Source: Pseudomonadota bacterium
GTDB lineage: Bacteria > Pseudomonadota > Gammaproteobacteria > Steroidobacterales > Steroidobacteraceae
Direction of reading: 5' to 3'
Assembly (NCBI GenBank): GCA_016720075.1
Contig: JADJXW010000002.1
Span: 248,001 to 312,000, forward strand
Length of the DNA stretch: 64,000 nucleotides
The notes beneath the pieces were generated by a model, which saw only the letters and a program-made list of their open reading frames with translations, did not search any database and was not told the origin of the DNA. How positions within the stretch are numbered: position 1 is the first letter of the stretch; each line of letters begins with the position of its first letter. Positions 49,576 through 56,923 of this stretch are shown here, in pieces. Made by a program: the position numbers and the translations under genes.

Positions 49576-51222
49576 CTAGATCTCGTTCGCCTTCGCGAAC
49601 CGCGCGATGTGCTCGCCCGCCCTGAACGCCAGCGCCTCGATGGTCATGGTCGGCTGGCCGCGGCCCGAGGTGACGAAGCTCGAGCCGTCACACAGGAACA
49701 GGTTCTTCACGTCGTGGGTGCGGTGATACTTGTCGATCACCGATGATTGCGGATCGTCGCCCATGCGGCAGGTGCCCAGCAGGTGCACGCCCCCACGCCG
49801 CTCGCTCACATCGCCGGGCTCGATCAGCTTCGCGCCCGCGGCATCCAACACCTCCACCGCACGATCCCGCAGGAAGGCGGCGAACTTCAGGTCATCGGGG
49901 TGATCCTTGTAGGTGACGCGCATGGCCGGCATGCCCCAGGCATCCTTCAGCTCCGGGTCGATGTCCACGCGGTTGGTCTCGAGCGCCAGTGACGTGGCAT
50001 GGCCCGAGACACTCATCGAGCGCGTGTAGGCCTCGAGGTAGTCCTTGAAGCCATCGCCCCAGCGCGGCACTCCCGCCGGCACATTCTGGCCCCAACCCAG
50101 CGGCGCCGCGGCCCGGGCATCGAGTCCGCCGCCACCGTAGTAGCCGCGCTTGGGATCCACGTCGTAGTAATCGTGCAGGATGCGCGTGACGGCCACGCCC
50201 TTGTATTCGTTCAGCGGATGCTCGAACAGCGCCTGGGCGCCACCGCCCTGGTTGAACATCAGGTACTTGCCCACCACACCGCTGGAGTTGGCCAGTCCCG
50301 AAGGAAAGGCGTCGGTGGCCGAATTCAGCAGCAGGCGCGGCGTCTCGGAGCCATTGGCGCACACCACCACGGCCCTGGCCTTCTGGAACTGCTCCTTCCG
50401 GTCGGCGTCGAAATAATGCACGCCGGTCGCGCGCCCCCTGGCGTTCATGCCCACGCGGAACACGTAGCTTTCAGCGCGCACCTCGCATTTCCCGGTGGCC
50501 TCAGCCTCCGGAATCATGGTCCACACGGAGGAGGACTTGGCCATCACCTCGCAGCCGAAACCATTGCACAGTCCGCACTGCACGCAGGCGGCCCGCCCTC
50601 TGTAAGGCACCGAGGCGATCGCCATCGGCGCGGGAAAGGGATGCAGGCCCAGCTTGCGCGCACCGCGCTCGAACAATACGCCGGAGGATTTCACCGGCAG
50701 CGGCGGCATCGGATAAGGCTTGCTTCGCGGGGGATCGAAAGGGCTCGCGCCAGCCAGGCCCGAGACGCCAATCTCCCACTCCACCTTCGTGTAGTACGGC
50801 TCGAGTTCCGAATAGCTGATCGGCCAGTCGGCGAAGCCGGTGCCAGAGATCGGCCCCAGCACGCTGCGTTCGTTGAAATCGATCTCGTGGAAGCGCCAGA
50901 AGTTGGCGGTGAAATGCACGCTGCTGCCGCCCACGACGCGCGCATAGGTAAGGGAATTGCGTCCCTCGCGCACGGCTGGTTTCGCAGGATCGTTGCGGAA
51001 GGTCTGGGGATTGAGCACCGGATTGTTGGTGATGCCGCTCAGCTGCCGGTACTTGAGTTCATCGTGTTCGAACTGGCCGGGCGCCATGCGCGGCCCCTGC
51101 TCCATCACGACCACGCTGTTGCCGGCCATGGAGAGCTCCCGGGCCATGATTCCGCCGGCGGCGCCGGAGCCCACGATGACGAAATCCACGGTTTCGCTGG
51201 TCTTGTACTTGCGTGTGGCCAT
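49576..51222 (-). CDS. GMC-family FAD dehydrogenase (gluconate/sugar dehydrogenase large subunit type)
   Basis: 548 residues from ATG 51222; the longer frame is rejected. The FAD motif DFVIVGSGAAGGIMARELSMAG is at residues 13-34, ARVVGGSSVHFTANFWRFHEIDF near 95, a [Fe-S]-free AACVQCGLCNGFGCEVMAKSS segment near 210 and the C-terminal LLGTCRMGDDPQSSVIDKYHRTHDVKNLFLCDGS. This is the large subunit of a three-part dehydrogenase in which FAD passes electrons to a cytochrome c. The small subunit is upstream; no cytochrome c subunit is next to it. The sugar or sugar-acid substrate is not known. Confidence 0.92.
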   Translation of the reverse strand: MATRKYKTSETVDFVIVGSGAAGGIMARELSMAGNSVVVMEQGPRMAPGQFEHDELKYRQLSGITNNPVLNPQTFRNDPAKPAVREGRNSLTYARVVGGSSVHFTANFWRFHEIDFNERSVLGPISGTGFADWPISYSELEPYYTKVEWEIGVSGLAGASPFDPPRSKPYPMPPLPVKSSGVLFERGARKLGLHPFPAPMAIASVPYRGRAACVQCGLCNGFGCEVMAKSSSVWTMIPEAEATGKCEVRAESYVFRVGMNARGRATGVHYFDADRKEQFQKARAVVVCANGSETPRLLLNSATDAFPSGLANSSGVVGKYLMFNQGGGAQALFEHPLNEYKGVAVTRILHDYYDVDPKRGYYGGGGLDARAAAPLGWGQNVPAGVPRWGDGFKDYLEAYTRSMSVSGHATSLALETNRVDIDPELKDAWGMPAMRVTYKDHPDDLKFAAFLRDRAVEVLDAAGAKLIEPGDVSERRGGVHLLGTCRMGDDPQSSVIDKYHRTHDVKNLFLCDGSSFVTSGRGQPTMTIEALAFRAGEHIARFAKANEI

Positions 51223-51229
51223 GTTCGCC

Positions 51230-51859
51230 TCAGGCGGTCCAGGTCTTGGTGCCGGGATACGGTTCGAATCCCGGATAGTCCGCGTCGTAGTGACCAAACG
51301 GCGGCTGCCAGAAGTGGCGGTCCTCGAAGCCGATCAGTTTCCAGCCGAGCCGGTCGCGATTGCCGCCGTACTTGGGCAGCGCAATGAGTCCGAGCAGCGT
51401 CAGGCGGCGCACGGTGTTGAAGAAGGGCGTTGCATCCACTTCGTGCAGCCAGGCCCGCTGGCGCGCGCTGCCGACAGCGGAAAATGGCGTGGCCGTGCTG
51501 CTGTGCGCGGCGAAGTCGCGCTGGAAGTTCGCCAGCCCCCTGCGGAACGCGGGCAGCTCGGCGGCAAAGAAGGTGCCCAGCGCCCTGTCGATGAAGTAGA
51601 TGACTCCGGCTTCCAGGGCGCCGGGCATGTCGCCGCCGGGAATGATCTGGCTGGCGATGGCCTCCACTTCCACCGCCTCGGCGGCGCTCAGCGTGGCGAA
51701 GCCCGTGGGCGCAAGTGAGGCGGCGCCCGCCTGGGCCATGTGGTCGGCATGTTCCGCAGCGGCGGCGATGTCCGACCAGCTCAGGTCGATTAGTCCGGCA
51801 CCCGCGAGCGTCATGCCAGCCGACAGGAACTGCCGGCGCGTCGGAATCTTCGGGGACAC
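51230..51859 (-). CDS. Gluconate 2-dehydrogenase subunit 3 family protein, Tat-exported
   Basis: 209 residues from GTG 51859 with AGGAG seven bases upstream; the earlier methionine is not used. The Tat motif TRRQFLSAG and the hydrophobic MTLAGAGLIDL are at residues 7-30. The gluconate-dehydrogenase-3 domain (about 50-200) has AAEAVEVEAIASQIIPGGDMPGALEAGVIYFIDRAL, and LGLIALPKYGGNRDRLGWKLIGF near 160. It escorts the FAD subunit across the membrane by the Tat system. It lies seven bases upstream of the GMC gene. A perfect palindrome sits just upstream of its start. Confidence 0.9.
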   Translation of the reverse strand: MSPKIPTRRQFLSAGMTLAGAGLIDLSWSDIAAAAEHADHMAQAGAASLAPTGFATLSAAEAVEVEAIASQIIPGGDMPGALEAGVIYFIDRALGTFFAAELPAFRRGLANFQRDFAAHSSTATPFSAVGSARQRAWLHEVDATPFFNTVRRLTLLGLIALPKYGGNRDRLGWKLIGFEDRHFWQPPFGHYDADYPGFEPYPGTKTWTA

Positions 51860-51875
51860 TGCGGTTCTCCTCGCC

Positions 51876-51896
51876 GTTTGGACCCTGGGTCCAAAC
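51876..51896 (-). promoter_or_regulatory. Perfect 10-bp palindrome upstream of the GMC operon
   Basis: GTTTGGACCC (51876-51885), T, GGGTCCAAAC (51887-51896) is a perfect dyad. It lies 17 bases upstream of the GTG start of the small subunit, a place suited to a repressor operator. No cognate regulator gene is next to it. Confidence 0.55.
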
Positions 51897-52037
51897 AGGA
51901 AGAGCAAGGCCCGTGCCACGCGTCAATTCGTCGTGGGCGACCTCAAGGCGCCGGCATCAGCGCGGTTCTGATGCAAAGGCGCGGGTTGGACGCGCCATCC
52001 TGCGACACAGTTGCTCCATCCAATCGATGGTCGAACC

Positions 52038-53306
52038 TCAGGCGTCGATCTCCACGCGCTTCACTTCGCCCACGATGAACACATAGGCGGCAGCCCCCAC
52101 CAGGCCCAGCGTGGCAATGTAGGCCAGCGCTCCATAGAAGCTGCCCGTGCTGCCCACCACGAACCCGACCACCAGTGGCGTGACGATGCCCGCCAGGTTC
52201 GCGCAGAAATTGAACACGCCTCCGGTGAGCCCGATCATCTGCTTGGGCGCGACATCGGAGATGAGCGTCCAGCCCAGGTTCACCATGCCCTGCCCGAAGA
52301 AGGCCACCGACATGATGGCGATCACCGCCGCATTGCTGTCGACGAAATTGGCCAGCACCATCGTGGAAGTGAGCAGCAGCCCGGCGATGATCGGCAGCTT
52401 GCGACCCAGCGTGGCCGAACCCGTGCGGCGGATGATGCCGTCGGAGATCACGCCGCCGAGCAGCACGCCCACCGAGGCGGCGATGTAGGGCAGCGAGGCC
52501 GCGAATCCGGATTTGATCCAGTCCATGCCGCGCTCGGTGGCGAGATAGCTGGGAAACCACGTGAGGAAGAACACCAGCGTGGAATTGCCGCAGAACTGGC
52601 CGATCGAGGCGCCGAGTATCTGCCGGCGACCCAGCAGTGCGCGCACCTTGGCCCAGCTGAAGCTGAACTTCGCCTGCTGCGAACCCAGTCCGCCGCCGGC
52701 CGCGATGTGATCGAGCTCGGCCTGGTTCGCGCGGCGACTTTCGTGCGGTTCACGGTACAGCGCGTACCACACCAGCGCGAACAGCACGCCGGCGCCGCCA
52801 AACAGATAGAACAACGCGCGCCAGCCGAACTGCACCGAGATCCACGTGAGCACCGGGATCATGAACCCCAGGCCGATGTACTGCCCCACCGAGTACACGC
52901 CATTGGCGCGGGCCCGCTCGGTCTGCGGGAACCACGTGGACAGGATGCGGCTGTTGGCCGGGAAGCACGGCGCTTCGGCCAGCCCCAGCGCCAGGCGCGC
53001 GGAGAACAGCCCCACGACGCTGGTCATGAGTCCGTGCACCATCGTCGCCAGCGACCACAGGCCCAGCGACAGCGCATAGGTCAGGCGCGAACCCAGCTTG
53101 TCGAGCAGAAGCCCGCCCGGCAACTGCGCCAGCGCATAGGTCCACGAGAATGCGGAGAAGATCAGCCCCATCACCTGGGGCGTGATGGCCAGTTCCTTCG
53201 CGATGGCAGGCTGCGCCACGCCCATCACGGAGCGGTCCACATAGTTGAGCATCGTGGCCAGCGTGATCAGCGCCAGGATGCCGAAACGGACGCGGGTGGG
53301 TTTCAT
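52038..53306 (-). CDS. MFS transporter, anion:cation symporter type (ACS-like)
   Basis: 422 residues from ATG 53306, overlapping the AroQ stop by four bases (ATGA). Twelve helices are expected; NYVDRSVMGVAQPAIAKEL and the loop LPGGLLLDKLGSRLTYALSLGLWS are the usual MFS signature region. The family moves organic anions such as hexuronates, phthalate, galactonate, or quinate/shikimate-type acids. Coupling to a dehydroquinase and the neighbouring dehydroshikimate dehydratase, PQQ dehydrogenase and esterase makes quinate, shikimate or a related acid the likely cargo. The 180-bp stretch downstream holds the GMC-operon palindrome but no other gene. Confidence 0.9.
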   Translation of the reverse strand: MKPTRVRFGILALITLATMLNYVDRSVMGVAQPAIAKELAITPQVMGLIFSAFSWTYALAQLPGGLLLDKLGSRLTYALSLGLWSLATMVHGLMTSVVGLFSARLALGLAEAPCFPANSRILSTWFPQTERARANGVYSVGQYIGLGFMIPVLTWISVQFGWRALFYLFGGAGVLFALVWYALYREPHESRRANQAELDHIAAGGGLGSQQAKFSFSWAKVRALLGRRQILGASIGQFCGNSTLVFFLTWFPSYLATERGMDWIKSGFAASLPYIAASVGVLLGGVISDGIIRRTGSATLGRKLPIIAGLLLTSTMVLANFVDSNAAVIAIMSVAFFGQGMVNLGWTLISDVAPKQMIGLTGGVFNFCANLAGIVTPLVVGFVVGSTGSFYGALAYIATLGLVGAAAYVFIVGEVKRVEIDA

Positions 53307-53752
53307 GCGCGGGCCTTTTGCAGGTGGATCAGGTGCCGCACCGCCAGTTCGTAGCCGTGGGCGCCAAGCCCTGCCACGGTGCCAGTGACCACCTTGGTCA
53401 TGATGGAGCGGGAGCGCCACTCGGCCTCGCGCCGGTGGATGTTGGAGATGTGCACCTCGATGATCGGGCAGTCCACCATCTTGATGGCATCGAGCACGCC
53501 GTACGCCGCGTAAGTGAACGCTGCAGGATTGAAGGCGATGCCGGCGGCGCCGGTGCGCGCCTGCTGGAACCAATCGATCATTTCCCCTTCGTGGTTGGTC
53601 TGCCGGAAATCGAGGTCCAGGCCCGCCGCGTCCGTCAGCACGCGACAGCGCGCTTCGACATCAGCCAGCGTGTCACGGCCATAGATTTCCGGCTCGCGCA
53701 CGCCGAGCAGGTTGAGGTTCGGACCGTTGAACACATGGATGCGCTGGCGCAT
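53303..53752 (-). CDS. Type II 3-dehydroquinate dehydratase (likely catabolic)
   Basis: 149 residues with GGGGGAG just before ATG 53752. The AroQ pattern is present: HVFNGPNLNLLGVREPEIYG with Arg19 and Tyr24, NPAAFTYAAYGVLDAI with Asn75 and Asp88, EVHISNIHRREAEWRSRS with Glu99, the catalytic His101 and Arg113. A Tyr stands at position 81, where AroQ has His in the THT motif. This enzyme would turn 3-dehydroquinate into 3-dehydroshikimate, the step between quinate oxidation and the dehydratase below. It is coupled to the MFS gene, and diverges from the PQQ dehydrogenase with an operator-like site 43 bases upstream. The substitution leaves open a different substrate. Confidence 0.88.
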   Translation of the reverse strand: MRQRIHVFNGPNLNLLGVREPEIYGRDTLADVEARCRVLTDAAGLDLDFRQTNHEGEMIDWFQQARTGAAGIAFNPAAFTYAAYGVLDAIKMVDCPIIEVHISNIHRREAEWRSRSIMTKVVTGTVAGLGAHGYELAVRHLIHLQKARA

Positions 53753-53794
53753 GACTCCCCCGATTTCCTTGCTGGCCTTGTATCAGAACCCAAA

Positions 53795-53811
53795 ATGTAC
53801 TAACTAGTCCA
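53795..53811. promoter_or_regulatory. TetR-type operator candidate, copy 1 (aroQ/PQQ dehydrogenase)
   Basis: ATGTACTAACTAGTCCA lies between the divergent aroQ and PQQ-dehydrogenase starts. It differs at one base from the inverse copy in the dehydratase promoter at 61111-61127. The core TACTAACTAGT is one and a half arms of a perfect palindrome, TACTAACTAGTTAGTA. It is four bases upstream of the PQQ-dehydrogenase ATG and 43 bases upstream of the aroQ ATG. Confidence 0.6.
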
Positions 53812-53815
53812 TACC

Positions 53816-56590
53816 ATGAGCACACGATGGCTTTCCGGCCTGCTGGCCGGCCTGTACGTCTGCGTGGCGCTGACCGCCGCCGCGCCGGCACCCGCCCCCG
53901 GCGAAGACTGGCCCACCTATGGCCACGACCCTGGCGGACAGCGCCATTCTCCGCTGGCCGACATCACCCCGGCCAACGTCGCGCGCCTGGAAGTGGCATG
54001 GACTTACTCCCTGCGAGGATCGGCGACGCCCGCGCAGGTCGCCCCGCCAGAAGATGCCGCCAGCAGCGCGCAGCGCGCCGCGGAAGCCGCAGGCCCTGCC
54101 CCGCGGCGTCGCACCCGCCTGGCGGCGTCGCAGGTAACACCGCTGATGGTCGATGGCCGCCTGTACCTCACCACGCCCTACGGCCGCGCGGTGGCGCTGG
54201 ATGCCACGACGGGCCGCGAGGTGTGGAGCACGCCGGTCCCGGGGCCCGGCCAGCCTTCGCTGCGGGGAGTCGAGTACTGGCGCGGCGACGGCGCCGTGGG
54301 TCCCCGCCTGTTCTTCGGCACGCGCGACGGCCGGCTGTTCGCGCTCGATGCGAAGGATGGCCGACCGTCGCAGGGATTCGGCGCGGATGGGGTGGTGAAA
54401 CTCGCCACGGCCGAAATCCTCCAGGGTGGCGACGAGCGCTTCTACGGCATGACCTCGCCGCCGCTGGTGTACGGCAACCTGGTGATCACCGGCGCCGCCG
54501 TGCAGGAGTTTCCGCCGCGCGGCGCCGCGGGCGATGTGCGCGCCTGGGACGCGCGCACCGGTGCGCTGGTATGGACATTCCACAGCGTGCCGCGACCTGG
54601 TGAGCGCTTTCACAACACCTGGGCCGCAGGCAGTGCAACGAATCGCTCGGGCGTCAACGTCTGGGGCTTCATGACGGTAGACGTGGCCCGCGGCATCCTC
54701 TACCTGCCGTTCGGCGCGCCAGCGTTCGATCGTTATGGCGGTGACCGGCATGGTGACAACCTGTTCAGCAGCTCGCTCGTGGCGGTGGACGCAGCGACGG
54801 GCCGCTACCTCTGGCATTTCCAGGTAGTGCGACACGATATCTGGGACAACGACCTGCAGGCGCCGCCGCTGCTGTTCAACGCCACGGTGAGCGGGAAACG
54901 CGTACCAGCCGTGGCGATCACCTCGAAGAACGGGCTGCTGTTCGTGCTCGATCGCGTCAGCGGCAAACCGCTGCATCCGGTGGAGTATCGCAAGGTGCCA
55001 GCGAGCGATGTGCCCGGCGAACGCACGGCGCCCCTGCAACCCTTCCCGCGTTGGACACCGCCGCTGGCACGCACATCGTTCCGCTTCGACGATGTGGCGC
55101 GCTTGACGCCAGAGCACACGCAATGGTGTGAACGCTGGATGGCCGACAAGAAGATGGTGCCAGGCGGCCTGTATCACCCGGTGCACCTGAACCAGCCGAC
55201 CATCAGCTTCCCGGGCCTGCAGGGCGGCAACAACTGGGGCGGCAGCGCGTTCGACCCGGCAAGCGCGCTGCTGTACGTGAACACCAGCGACCTGGGCCAG
55301 GTGACTGAACTGGTACCGTCCAGCACCGGACCGCTGCCATACGAGCGAGGCCCCACCAGTGGCCGCTTCATGCAGCCCGAAACACGCCTGCCCTGCCAGG
55401 CTCCGCCCTGGGGCCAGCTGCATGCCATCGACATGTCCACGGGGCGAGTCCGCTGGCAAGCCACGCTGGGCACCACCGACTCGCTGCCTGCGGCATTGCG
55501 CGAAACGGGGCGCCCGAACGTGGGCGGGCCCATCGTAACGGCCGGTGGTGTCGTGTTCATCGGCGCCACCGACGACAGCCGCTTCCGGGCCTTCGACGCG
55601 CGCACGGGCCAGCTGCTGTGGACGCACCGGCTGGGCGCCTCCGCGCATGCCACGCCCATGAGCTATCGCGGCACGGATGGCCGTCAGTTCGTGGTGGTGT
55701 CGGCCACGGGCGGCAGCTTCCTCGACAGCCCGGTGACGGCCGATGAACTGGTGGCCTTCGCGCTGCCGCGACCGGCACCCACATTCCGCGATCCGTACGC
55801 CGGCAGCAAGAAACTGCTGGTGATCGCCGATCTTTCGACCGGCAACCAGATCGCGCACCTGGGCGTCAGCCACGCCATGGCGAGCCTCGAGCGCATCGGC
55901 CGCGAGAGTGGCGCGTACGTTGCGATCCTGCGCACCGACACGAACCTGGTCACGAAGGGCGAAGTGTGGGGCACGGGCGACTACGCGAAGGGCGGGCGCC
56001 GGCAGGCGCCGATGCACAGCCTGGACTATTTCGATGCCGTGCTCTTCTACACCAACGGCGAGCTGAATCTCACCGATCGCCAGAAGCAGGACCTGCTCGA
56101 CTTCGTGGCGAAGGACGGCAAGGGTTTCGTGGGCGTACACACCGCGGCCATCACCGCGGCCTCGTGGCCCGAGTACGCCAGGATGCTCGGCGGCTTCTTC
56201 GACAACCATCCATGGAACGTGTCGTCGGCACGGCTGATCGTCGAGCGTCCGGATTCACCGATGATGCAGGGCTTCGCCACCGGTCAGACGCTGGTGGACG
56301 AGCACTACCAGATGCTTCCCGTGCCCTACTCGCGCAGCGAGGTGGACGTGCTGGCGCGCCTGGATCCCGACAGCCTCGACCTGTCGAATCCGGGCGTGCA
56401 TCGAACGGACCGCGACTTTCCAGTGGCCTGGATCAAGTCGTACGGCAGGGGGCGCGTGTTCTATTCATACATCGGCCACCCGGACGCGGCCTGGGACGAC
56501 CCGCGCGTGCAGACGATGTACCGCGAGGCGATCCGCTGGGCAATGGATGGCGGCGCGACGCCGCAGCCGCACCCGCCTACGACGCGCTGA
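53816..56590 (+). CDS. PQQ-dependent dehydrogenase fused to a C-terminal ThuA domain
   Basis: 924 residues. A signal peptide (to about AAA, residue 23) takes it to the periplasm; there is no membrane anchor like that of QuiA or membrane glucose dehydrogenase. Residues 30-655 are a quinoprotein propeller of the glucose/quinate type: DWPTYGHDPGGQRHSPLADI, GDVRAWDARTGALVWTFHSV, VDAATGRYLWHFQ and NWGGSAFDPASALLYVNTSD. From about 663 a ThuA-like domain follows: KKLLVIADLSTGNQIAHLG, LDYFDAVLFYTNGELNLTDRQK, GKGFVGVHTAAIT and RVFYSYIGHPDAAWDDPRV. The start codon is close to the operator and has no ribosome site, so it is not certain. It is convergent with, and overlaps, the cytochrome c gene. Confidence 0.85.
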   Translation: MSTRWLSGLLAGLYVCVALTAAAPAPAPGEDWPTYGHDPGGQRHSPLADITPANVARLEVAWTYSLRGSATPAQVAPPEDAASSAQRAAEAAGPAPRRRTRLAASQVTPLMVDGRLYLTTPYGRAVALDATTGREVWSTPVPGPGQPSLRGVEYWRGDGAVGPRLFFGTRDGRLFALDAKDGRPSQGFGADGVVKLATAEILQGGDERFYGMTSPPLVYGNLVITGAAVQEFPPRGAAGDVRAWDARTGALVWTFHSVPRPGERFHNTWAAGSATNRSGVNVWGFMTVDVARGILYLPFGAPAFDRYGGDRHGDNLFSSSLVAVDAATGRYLWHFQVVRHDIWDNDLQAPPLLFNATVSGKRVPAVAITSKNGLLFVLDRVSGKPLHPVEYRKVPASDVPGERTAPLQPFPRWTPPLARTSFRFDDVARLTPEHTQWCERWMADKKMVPGGLYHPVHLNQPTISFPGLQGGNNWGGSAFDPASALLYVNTSDLGQVTELVPSSTGPLPYERGPTSGRFMQPETRLPCQAPPWGQLHAIDMSTGRVRWQATLGTTDSLPAALRETGRPNVGGPIVTAGGVVFIGATDDSRFRAFDARTGQLLWTHRLGASAHATPMSYRGTDGRQFVVVSATGGSFLDSPVTADELVAFALPRPAPTFRDPYAGSKKLLVIADLSTGNQIAHLGVSHAMASLERIGRESGAYVAILRTDTNLVTKGEVWGTGDYAKGGRRQAPMHSLDYFDAVLFYTNGELNLTDRQKQDLLDFVAKDGKGFVGVHTAAITAASWPEYARMLGGFFDNHPWNVSSARLIVERPDSPMMQGFATGQTLVDEHYQMLPVPYSRSEVDVLARLDPDSLDLSNPGVHRTDRDFPVAWIKSYGRGRVFYSYIGHPDAAWDDPRVQTMYREAIRWAMDGGATPQPHPPTTR

Positions 56591-56921
56591 AATTGGCGAC
56601 CAGGTAGTCGAGGATCACGTCGAATTCCTCGTCGGTGATGCGCGCGCCGCGCATGATCATCGCCTCGATCGTACGCTCCCACTCGGCCTCGGACTTGCGC
56701 GCCGATGTCACGACGGTGATGGCATGGCAGGGACCGCAGGCCAACTGGACGCGCGGTTGTCCGGGACCTGGCGGAAACCGCGTTGGCGCGCCGATGATTC
56801 CCTCTTCCATGGCGCTGGCTGCAGGGTCCGCAGCGCGCACGGCAGCCCCCGCCCAGCCGATCGCTGCGCAAAGCAGCGCAACAGCGACGCGGCGCGAGCC
56901 GCGCGCCGCTGGTTGTACCAC
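56577..56921 (-). CDS. Small monohaem cytochrome c, exported
   Basis: 114 residues from GTG 56921, two bases after the esterase stop; a TTG two codons upstream overlaps that stop. The signal peptide is residues 1-30 (VAVALLCAAIGWAGAAVRA). Haem is held by CGPCH (residues 62-66) and the axial Met is probably Met88 or Met90 in IEAMIMRGARITDEEF. The last part EEFDVILDYLVANFSAS is a helix as in other cytochrome c. It is a plausible acceptor for the PQQ dehydrogenase, whose gene overlaps it by 14 bases at the 3' end but runs the other way. It is the last gene of the dehydratase operon. Confidence 0.85.
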   Translation of the reverse strand: MVQPAARGSRRVAVALLCAAIGWAGAAVRAADPAASAMEEGIIGAPTRFPPGPGQPRVQLACGPCHAITVVTSARKSEAEWERTIEAMIMRGARITDEEFDVILDYLVANFSAS

Positions 56922-56923
56922 CC

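Noticed and set aside
53804..56209. 801-codon minus-strand open frame opposite the PQQ dehydrogenase
   Set aside because: No domain, no ribosome site, and complete overlap with a gene that has clear propeller and ThuA motifs.
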